Positions 58,501 to 64,000 of a stretch of 64,000 nucleotides of DNA are shown here, in pieces (within the stretch, counting starts at the first letter, position 1; each line of letters starts with the position of its first letter). The notes under the pieces were generated by a model. It did no database searches. It saw only the letters and a program-made list of their open reading frames with translations, and was not told the origin of the DNA. The position numbers were made by a program, and so were the translations under genes. Origin of the DNA: Candidatus Woesearchaeota archaeon (GTDB lineage: Archaea; Nanobdellota; Nanobdellia; Woesearchaeales; JABGXB01); the NCBI GenBank assembly GCA_018675975.1, contig JABGXB010000003.1, forward strand, positions 128,181 to 192,180. Reading direction: 5' to 3'.

Positions 58501-61500
58501 TAATTGAACAAAGTTCACCAGATACTTATAATAGTGATAAAAGTATAATTTCTTTGACAAGTTCAGATATATCTGGAATAAAATCAGCAATATTAAATTT
58601 AAATAATGAATTAATTGAAATGGAATTATTAAATATAGAAGAAAATATATTTAAACATAAATTTGAAAAAATATTATCAGCAGGAAAATATAATTATAAT
58701 ATAATCATAAAAGATAATTCAGGTAATGAATTTTTGTCTGAAACAAAAGAATTTATTATTAAAAAAGCTAAAGCAGAATTCAATTTAAAATTAAATGGAC
58801 AAAATACTGATGTAAATATAGAAGTTGGAAATAAATTAAATATAAAAACAGATATAATTAATCCAAGTGGTGAAGAATATGATATGTTTATTTTCGATCA
58901 AAATAGAGGCATCATACAAGAGTATACATATAGTGAATATAATGAAATTGAAATTGACATATTAAATGAAAATGATCAATATATTAATTTAACATTTGAT
59001 GGGAATGAAAATTATACAAAAAGTTCAATTGAATATGTAGTATTTTTTAATGAAGATATTACGCCACCAAGAATAAATTATGACAATTTAGAAATTGCAA
59101 TGCCAAATTCTCCAAGTAAATATGAAATTGGAGGTAAAATTAAATTTGAAATTAATGCAAGTGATTTTTCTGGATTGAAAAATATTGCTAAATTAAATAT
59201 TTCAAATACACTATTTGATGTTGAATATAATAATGGTAAATATTCATATGAAATACAATTACAATCAGGAGAATACAAATATAATTGGATTATTGAAGAT
59301 AATAAAAATAATAAAGTGATTTCAGATACCAATACACATAAAATACAAAAAAATAGTATTAATGTAACTTTAAGTTTTAAAGATAATATAATAAAACAAA
59401 ATACTAGTGAAAAAATAGAAGCATTTGTAAATATTAGTGGAAATGAAGGATTACCTTATGAAATATTTTTTGATAATGAAATAAAAAAATATACTCAAAA
59501 AGAAAAATTTAATATAACTAAATTAAAATCAGGAGTTTATAATTTAGATTTTAAATTTAATGAAACTGAAAATTTTTATGAAAAAATAATTAATAAAACA
59601 GTAATTTTTGTGGATGATATATTACCATTAGGAGTTAAAAATCTAAATGAATATAATTATTCAAATACAAGTACAGTAATTACATTTGAAACAATTGAAA
59701 CTGAAGATTTTGAATCATATGAAATTTATGTAAATAATGAATTAATTAATACGAGTAAAGACATAAATGAAAGATTTTACAAATTATATGATTTTGTAAT
59801 AGGAACAAAATATACTGCAAAAGTCGTGACAAAAGATGTTAATGGAAATAAAGTTGAACAAAAAATAGATTTTGTATTTGCTAAAGACTATAAACCAATA
59901 AAAGTAAAAGAAATAAAAAAAGAAATAAAAAATAATTTAGAATATTATATAGTTGAATTTAATAATGAGATAAGTGAAATTAAAAAAGAAAATTTACACA
60001 TAAAACAAGGTGAAAAAGAATTTGATAAAGCTGTACTATTCGATGGAAGAATATTAAAAATTTATCCAATAGGTGAAATCAAACAAAATGAAGATATTAC
60101 TATAAGAATAGATAGTGGAATAAAGGATAAATATAATCAAACATTTTTAGGAATTGAACATAATATAAAAACAAGTATAAGTGATATAGATGGAGATTTA
60201 ATTAGTGATATTACAGATGATGATAAAGATGGTGATGGATTAAATGATGAAATTGACAATGTATATGGAACAATACCTAAACACAATTTTGAAGTGATAA
60301 ATACATATATTGAAAATTTTGCTGATATTAATAATAAAAATTATGTTGATGTAAAAAATATTAAATTTAAAATGAATGAAAATACATTGGTATCATTTAA
60401 TCATAATTTTAGTGAAAATAAATTAGATTTAACTGATATATTAATTTTACAAGATAATTTAAATGGAAATAAAATTATTGTAAAAAATATTAATCAAACA
60501 GGAACCAAAGATATTTCATTTAAAAAAATAAATGATAAAAATAATGACATTTGTATTTTAGATAAACATAATGCAACAATTACTCAAACAACTAATAAAT
60601 GTACAAATAAAAATGAAATATTTGTTCAATGTGATGGTAAAATTCAAAATAATTATATTTGTAATATAGTAAATGGATGGTTTGTTGTAATGGGATTAAA
60701 AAATTCTGCAGTTCAAGAATTTTGTAGTGAAAATTGGAAATATACAGAATGGTCAACTTGTGCTAATAGTATACAAACAAGAGAAGCTGAAGATTTAAAT
60801 GAATGTGAAACTATATTTAAAAGAGAAGAATTAATGAGATCATGTACAGAAAAAATTGAAAAAACAAAAACAACAAAATCAACTAGTTCATCAGGAGGAG
60901 GATCTGGCTCAAATAAAAAAAGTATATTTAAATCCAAACTTCCACCATTAATAACAAGTACAAAAAATGAAACAGTAGCATCTAAACAAAATACAAATCA
61001 AACTAATGTTAAAAAAATCATAAAACAAAATAATGTAAATAATAATAATAAAACATCAATTAGTAAAAATATAAGTCAAGTATTAAAAAAACCAGATTCA
61101 GAAATAGAAAATAAGGTGAAAGAAATTATAACTCAACAACCTATTAATGAAATTCAAAATACTAAAAGTAATTGGAAATTATTTATACAAATTTTTATTA
61201 TTATATTAATATCAGGTATATTTATTGAATTTTCAATTATTGCATTTGTTAAACCAAAAGTAAAAACAAAATATTCAACGAATTATTATCAACCAGTAAA
61301 GTATTCACAACCAATAGTACAAAGACAAAGTATGAATTATATTGAAAAACCAAGATTTAGACAAATAAATCCATATATAAAAAAAACAAATCTAATGCAA
61401 AAAGTAAAACAAGCTATTTATTCTGAGAGTGAGAGCAATGAAAATTTAAAACAATATAATCAAATTAAAAAAGAAAATAGTAAAAAGAACGCGGTGGAAA

Positions 61501-61799
61501 TTGTAAGTGAGATAATTAATGGAAGTAATAATAAAAAGAACAAATCAAATCAAAATAATGATGGCAATAAAAATACTTATGAAATTCTAAATAAGGCATT
61601 TGATAAAATTAAATTAATTAATAATAAAAGTAAAAATGATATTAAGAAAAAAAATACTAATTTAATTAATAATAAATTAACTAATAATAAAATTAACAAG
61701 AAAAAGAATTCTAAAACTATATTGTCAAATATTATTGATTCAATGAATGAAATTAAAAATTCAAAAAAGAAAAAGAAATCTAATAAAAAAATTAAATAA
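52548..61799 (+). CDS. Giant membrane-anchored surface protein (3083 aa)
   Basis: 3083 aa from TTG 52548; GAGGG precedes it. Signal peptide 1-30 (FILIVLVLIILNSSFITS). Residues about 60-460 hold about six Cys-rich repeats (CNTNEECGSNNCVKE type). The long middle is beta-rich, with at least six clear Ig-like units of about 150-190 aa (markers PPEIS, PPTIT, APIIT, KPKIN, PPRIN; each with ASDxxGIK and YYWKVYD cores). Near 2545 are Ca-binding loops (DIDGDLISDITDDDKDGDG), then CDGKIQNNYIC, a TSP1-like CSENWKYTEWSTC, a Ser/Gly linker, one transmembrane helix (about 2880-2905) and a 180-aa Lys/Asn-rich cytosolic tail. It probably extends far from the membrane as an adhesin or contact protein. Confidence 0.85.
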   Translation: MKFKHKFILIVLVLIILNSSFITSLPYETPVKYMFSQTHANFNNPSGAYYNNQRSAGDTCVEDSDCNSGACKRELYVHSIDLCKGWNIPFNEEGCMSAIFSCVRDDFQCSKWSSKNYYGFNTGYTESGIYCAGNNLVGVKKNYGKECTENYECRYACANSIDDDKKYCIKDSTSKCSGKDVVGYELNKQLNEYTCLKIGDTSDLNSYYDGILQANNGESCSTNIDCKSNNCLKEIDSENSFCAESGKQCSNQGETGFTIGEKLVVSDSEYYGCTGLSESKLVTENGFACNTNEECGSNNCVKEIDSENSFCADIGKQCSNQGENGFDIGERLTISDTEYYKCTGLSESKLVTENGFACNTNEECGSNNCVKEIDSENLFCADTGKECSKQNENGYEQGNILNGYQCIGLSQSGLASGYDCNSDSDCLTQSCIIDIFDQSQTGKVCELINLASIGVSLSLDEAEGNSYLYENEIGEKIKWYDWSLRNVYGKKTYFYLKNIENIENFDSANLYIKPNNREIEKTYIANKISDTEYRVHIPYNDCYRRNNCLTDYPIDRVENYSYYWILRDKAGKLNKLKTEIFEVTKEEAITPAISIENKLIYTNSKKYDNAVFSDNTITSNYDFKIEINHNGKKEIYDGIRDFYYRPNELGTYTFNLSNNPESEWRFTGYSEKITMEFTKPPYPQLFNYGYMNNQIIFPNKEKPQITQIHEGYQIFNETINLKLILDGQIIDLIKNKEIINDGLNMYFIYDGNKWKQGEYGSSISQQIIINYTDEFEPGKHEIYFSVTDPFGQTTNTPRRTVTVEKKTYDFDIILDGDQLFGAHPLDYSEIIIKKNQDNSVSYKIDIINQNKNLIFTKEISNGIDAKIYYEFPEDGTYTINVTSPETNNYQYINKQQIITVYSIIPSAFIHNQIINYNNPFGQLDDHLFYFEYNTANLIENDKLKSDCSDLRIFEKDTEILINHAIENNCNTVNTKIWMRDDLVGGLNQYILASGNPFVKNSGEKSSLSTEDNFFIQLSKHDSFEKYENDRTNFTMVAIDKVNNIDTTTAKFFFKTPASIYDFNEHTPDYDSLTNSFKYKRVLGPGEYSYYWKIKNDLGHTIESSINTFTVEKNVPNLNLKINENNIENINNIITYDNTKIDYNLIDTEGNIKIQIYDSNNNLFKTLNEFNTITEVFNFTKQGTYNIVYSFDGNNDYSQFSNSFLINVKPERISPEITIQKLETDLIEIEPNKFKYDPNKKIKFIINVTDFSGIKKTIMTINNEETEILVNSNNFETEVIYETNLDAGNYDYYWRAYDNSGNIVNGAGKLFEIEKADYELVTAISTSPEEIINKKVTDKVLIESQIFPQTNYNMKISLNGAEIENKQSISFSQELDLENEGTYTIEFSSIENNNYNPTSKIITINVEKETVPPEISSKNINAPEKYDKETNTVISINANDDYGLKDNALLILNNKEYLVPNNNGIYKFEKVLNASLYTYKWKVLDVFDNFVETEQKTFTIEKRNTHIISNIDGDNANNLNIGLSDQVIINANIMPPYLEYNMKLKYGEEEKINENENNFAEEYIFNNEGLYELNFNYIGDKNHLSNSSIHNIEVAKETEPPTITSNTFTSPNSYDSNTNTIITLSASDNYGIKNKIELILNDIIHEVNLKNENEGVYTFEFNKLLNAGNYNYKWKVLDKFDNLIETELKTFTITKKDPLLNLLINDEFLNKEIIELENIKVISKMVEPVDNYKFIIINKQDDSTYFEYDGEYEQFIAFPQSNEYDIKIVYSGNENYNEKEKKLTVTVTKEKNAPIITRNEFVYNAEYSQDKSIFIVNASDDKGIKSIAELILDQKTINVNRDANELFNYSTILSAGPHSYYWKVYDLNNNLVVTKLETFEILKKTPNIQISIDDSNVDKTIKTFEFFNIKANTIEPNNNDFNYNIYKDNQLISSGVKNNLNDLISNNQVGNYKYEIEYLGNINYSGLKKSMNLNTINEQDKPKINLIEQSSPDTYNSDKSIISLTSSDISGIKSAILNLNNELIEMELLNIEENIFKHKFEKILSAGKYNYNIIIKDNSGNEFLSETKEFIIKKAKAEFNLKLNGQNTDVNIEVGNKLNIKTDIINPSGEEYDMFIFDQNRGIIQEYTYSEYNEIEIDILNENDQYINLTFDGNENYTKSSIEYVVFFNEDITPPRINYDNLEIAMPNSPSKYEIGGKIKFEINASDFSGLKNIAKLNISNTLFDVEYNNGKYSYEIQLQSGEYKYNWIIEDNKNNKVISDTNTHKIQKNSINVTLSFKDNIIKQNTSEKIEAFVNISGNEGLPYEIFFDNEIKKYTQKEKFNITKLKSGVYNLDFKFNETENFYEKIINKTVIFVDDILPLGVKNLNEYNYSNTSTVITFETIETEDFESYEIYVNNELINTSKDINERFYKLYDFVIGTKYTAKVVTKDVNGNKVEQKIDFVFAKDYKPIKVKEIKKEIKNNLEYYIVEFNNEISEIKKENLHIKQGEKEFDKAVLFDGRILKIYPIGEIKQNEDITIRIDSGIKDKYNQTFLGIEHNIKTSISDIDGDLISDITDDDKDGDGLNDEIDNVYGTIPKHNFEVINTYIENFADINNKNYVDVKNIKFKMNENTLVSFNHNFSENKLDLTDILILQDNLNGNKIIVKNINQTGTKDISFKKINDKNNDICILDKHNATITQTTNKCTNKNEIFVQCDGKIQNNYICNIVNGWFVVMGLKNSAVQEFCSENWKYTEWSTCANSIQTREAEDLNECETIFKREELMRSCTEKIEKTKTTKSTSSSGGGSGSNKKSIFKSKLPPLITSTKNETVASKQNTNQTNVKKIIKQNNVNNNNKTSISKNISQVLKKPDSEIENKVKEIITQQPINEIQNTKSNWKLFIQIFIIILISGIFIEFSIIAFVKPKVKTKYSTNYYQPVKYSQPIVQRQSMNYIEKPRFRQINPYIKKTNLMQKVKQAIYSESESNENLKQYNQIKKENSKKNAVEIVSEIINGSNNKKNKSNQNNDGNKNTYEILNKAFDKIKLINNKSKNDIKKKNTNLINNKLTNNKINKKKNSKTILSNIIDSMNEIKNSKKKKKSNKKIK
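53376..53472 (+). repeat. 97-nt direct repeat, copy 1
   Basis: Identical base for base to 53583-53679, with a 207-nt period, inside the Cys-rich part of the giant surface gene. Identity at the DNA level, including third codon positions, points to a recent duplication or conversion. A partial third copy lies upstream near 53228-53280. Confidence 0.85.
53583..53679 (+). repeat. 97-nt direct repeat, copy 2
   Basis: Second copy of the repeat at 53376-53472; it encodes the same SESKLVTENGFACNTNEE segment of the Cys-rich unit. After this point the copies diverge (FCADIGK versus FCADTGK). Confidence 0.85.
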
Positions 61800-61895
61800 T
61801 AATTATAATAGTAATCAGAATATAATAATTAGACTGGACATATTAGACAAGTAAGCAAAAATGATTTAATAATGTAACAATAATATTATAATACA

Positions 61896-62069
61896 ATGGC
61901 AAAACGATATAAACCAGTCAATCTACCAGAAAATTTGATTAAAGAAATAGATTTCTATGTAAATAGGTCTAATTTACATACCAGCCGTGCGGGTCTGATT
62001 AAGTATATATTAGTTAATTGGGTACAAGATAAAGAAAAACAAATTTTTAAAAAAATCTTTACTAGTTAA
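61896..62069 (+). CDS. Ribbon-helix-helix (CopG/MetJ-type) DNA-binding protein
   Basis: 57 aa, starting MAKRYKPVNLPENLIKEID. The pattern is a short beta strand (KPVNLPENLI), a helix (KEIDFYVNRSN) and a second helix starting with a Ser/Thr-Arg cap (HTSRAGLIKYILVNWVQD), as in RHH dimers that read DNA with the strand. A TATA-like ATTTAATA lies about 26 nt before the ATG. It sits between the giant surface protein and uvrB, and could regulate itself or either neighbour; there is no toxin beside it to suggest a toxin-antitoxin pair. Confidence 0.75.
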   Translation: MAKRYKPVNLPENLIKEIDFYVNRSNLHTSRAGLIKYILVNWVQDKEKQIFKKIFTS

Positions 62070-62112
62070 TTATAATAAGAATTTTTATTAATATATCAAA
62101 ATTATTAAAAAT

Positions 62113-64000
62113 ATGTTATTCAAATTAAAAAGTAATTTTAAACCATGCGGTGATCAACCAAAAGTAATAGAAGAAATTACAAATAATATAAAAAATAGTC
62201 AAAAAGAAATACAAAAAAATGCTAATAGTATAAAAAAAGTATATAAAGATAAAATAATTAAAGAAAAATTAAAATTAGATTCAATAAATAAAAGTTTTAA
62301 TACAATAGTGGGAGTTACAGGATCTGGTAAAACTTTTGTTATGGCTAATATTATAAAAAATCTAAATAGACCTTGCATAATTCTTGCACAAAATAAAACA
62401 CTTGCGGCACAATTATATAATGAATTTAAATCGTTTTTTCCAAATAATGCAGTAGAGTATTTTATTTCATATTATGATTATTATCAACCTGAAAGCTATA
62501 TACCAAATAAAGATTTATTTATTGAAAAAGAATTAAAGATAAATAAAGAAATTGAAAAATTAAGATTAAAGGCTACTGCAAGTTTAATGAGTAGAAGAGA
62601 TGTTATTATAATTAGTTCAATTAGTTGTATATATGGACTTGGAAATCCAGAGAATTATGAAAATTTTGCAATTTCATTAAAAGTTAAGGATAAAATAAAT
62701 AGAAATGAATTTTTGTTAAATTTAATTAATTTACAATATAATAGAACAGAAATTGATTTAATACAAGGTAAATTTAGAATTAAAGGAGATGTTATTGATA
62801 TATTTCCATCATATATGGATAATTTAATTAGAGTGGAATTTTTTGATGATGAAATTGAATCTATTAAAATATTAGATAAAGTTAGTCTTAATTTAATTGA
62901 AAAAATTGATCAGTTCAAATTATTTCCTGCAAAACATTTTGTAATTAGTGGAGAAGAATTAGAAAAAGCAATTAGTAAAATTGAAATTGAATTAGATGAA
63001 AGAAAAAAAGAAATTGATTCAATTGAGGCACATAGATTAAGTCAAAGAACTAAATATGATATTGAAATGATTAAAGAATTAGGGTATTGTAATGGTATTG
63101 AAAATTATTCAGTATATTTTGATGAAAGAAAAAGAGGTGAGCCACCTTATTGTCTTTTAGATTTTTTTGATAAAGATTTTATATTTTTTATTGATGAGTC
63201 TCACGTTACAATCCCACAAATAAAAGGTATGTATAAAGGTGATTTTTCTCGTAAAAAAAACTTAATTGATCATGGTTTTAGATTACCCAGTGCATATGAT
63301 AATAGACCATTAAAATTTGAAGAAGTTGAAAAATATTTTAAAACAACAATTTGTGTTTCAGCAACACCATCAGAATATGAATTAAAAAATAGTGATAAAA
63401 TAAGTGAATTAATTATTAGGCCAACTGGACTTATTGATCCACCATTAGAAATTTACCCTAGTAAAAATCAAATCGATAAATTAATTGAAGAAATAAATAT
63501 TACTATAAAAAAAGAATTTCGAACTTTAGTAACTACATTAACTAAAAGAATGGCAGAAGATTTAACTGAATATTTATCAAAAGCAGGTATAAAAGTTCGT
63601 TATTTACATAGTGATATTGATGTTATTGAAAGAAGTGAAATTTTAAGACAATTAAGATTAGGTAGTTTTGATGTTCTAGTTGGTATTAATTTATTAAGAG
63701 AAGGTTTAGATTTACCTGAAGTTGCTTTAGTTGCAATATTAGATGCAGATAAGGAAGGGTTTTTGCGGGATACTAAATCTTTAATACAAATATCAGGTAG
63801 AGCTGCACGTAATACGCAAAGTAAAGTTATATTATTTGCAGATAAAAAAACAAATAGCATATCAAATACAATAATAGAAATGAATAGAAGAAGAAAAATA
63901 CAATTAGAATATAATAAAAAAAATAAAATCATTCCAAAAACTATTATTAAAGAAATTCCAGATGAAATAACTACATTAAAATCATTTAAATCTTATGCTA
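62113..64000 (+). CDS. uvrB: UvrB, excision nuclease helicase subunit (cut by right edge)
   Basis: At least 629 residues are visible. GDQP near residue 13 and Walker A GVTGSGKTF near 70 start the helicase; YDYYQPESYIP is the beta-hairpin region that verifies damage; FIDESHVT, SATPSEYE and SGRAARNTQSK are later helicase motifs. The gap between GDQP and Walker A is about 50 residues, some 30 more than in E. coli UvrB, filled with Lys-rich helix. UvrB with UvrA (10181-13078) finds lesions and recruits UvrC, absent here. The C-terminal UVR domain lies beyond the window. Confidence 0.97.
   Translation, partial: MLFKLKSNFKPCGDQPKVIEEITNNIKNSQKEIQKNANSIKKVYKDKIIKEKLKLDSINKSFNTIVGVTGSGKTFVMANIIKNLNRPCIILAQNKTLAAQLYNEFKSFFPNNAVEYFISYYDYYQPESYIPNKDLFIEKELKINKEIEKLRLKATASLMSRRDVIIISSISCIYGLGNPENYENFAISLKVKDKINRNEFLLNLINLQYNRTEIDLIQGKFRIKGDVIDIFPSYMDNLIRVEFFDDEIESIKILDKVSLNLIEKIDQFKLFPAKHFVISGEELEKAISKIEIELDERKKEIDSIEAHRLSQRTKYDIEMIKELGYCNGIENYSVYFDERKRGEPPYCLLDFFDKDFIFFIDESHVTIPQIKGMYKGDFSRKKNLIDHGFRLPSAYDNRPLKFEEVEKYFKTTICVSATPSEYELKNSDKISELIIRPTGLIDPPLEIYPSKNQIDKLIEEINITIKKEFRTLVTTLTKRMAEDLTEYLSKAGIKVRYLHSDIDVIERSEILRQLRLGSFDVLVGINLLREGLDLPEVALVAILDADKEGFLRDTKSLIQISGRAARNTQSKVILFADKKTNSISNTIIEMNRRRKIQLEYNKKNKIIPKTIIKEIPDEITTLKSFKSYA

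Noticed and set aside
61896-62069. RHH protein as an antitoxin
   Set aside because: No toxin-sized frame is adjacent: one neighbour is the giant surface gene and the other is uvrB.

Overview
The window looks like part of a small, very AT-rich archaeal genome of the DPANN type, most like Woesearchaeota or Pacearchaeota; this placement is inferred from gene content, not from a phylogeny. Archaeal marks are an SRP 7S RNA, a tRNA with a canonical bulge-helix-bulge intron, an eL41-like ribosomal peptide, an archaeal Cbf5 and asparaginyl-tRNA synthetase, a Sec11-type signal peptidase, TrmB-family regulators, and TATA boxes about 25-30 nt before many start codons (leaderless transcripts). Bacterial-type genes are mixed in, as is usual in such genomes: uvrA, uvrB, gyrB, grpE-dnaK-dnaJ and a zinc-free MetRS. 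None of the four tRNA genes encodes CCA.

Layout. 1-3311 (minus): five membrane or unknown genes including signal peptidase I; the first runs off the left edge. 3494-7342 (plus): an acidic peptide, two HAD phosphatases flanking enolase, and an RlaP-type nucleotidyltransferase. 7394-13994: a helical unknown, an HD nucleotidase, UvrA, a 48-aa membrane peptide and a DEDDh exonuclease. 14069-15910: a protein with a duplicated nucleotidyltransferase domain. 16057-22698: a leader peptide and two secreted proteins (a multi-domain protein without visible anchor, and a PKD/PGF-pre-PGF protein with a membrane anchor). 22904-24793: GyrB. 24967-32424: four tRNAs (Glu, Val, Gly, intron-containing Ile), eL41, two TrmB-family proteins, a transglutaminase-like protein, several unknowns, and a holin-like/DUF883-like membrane pair. 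32536-37941: an ATP-grasp/phosphoribosyltransferase-like pair, AsnRS, the SRP RNA on the minus strand, and an unknown. 37982-42331: MetRS, a 2Fe-2S ferredoxin, a small membrane protein and a secreted protein. 42335-47703 (minus): grpE, GNAT, dnaK, DHH phosphoesterase, dnaJ. 47898-49019: Cbf5. 49112-61799: two large surface proteins (1125 and 3083 aa) with a common C-terminal module. 61896-64000: a ribbon-helix-helix protein and UvrB, cut by the right edge.

The genes cover protein folding, excision repair, translation and tRNA/rRNA modification, and protein export. About 20 kb, nearly a third of the window, is spent on five secreted or surface proteins. I see no CRISPR array, insertion sequence, integrase or prophage. 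The observations I rate highest are the intron-containing tRNA-Ile(UAU), the paired giant surface proteins, the ATP-grasp/PRTase pair, the duplicated nucleotidyltransferase and a possible ADP-ribosyltransferase-like protein.
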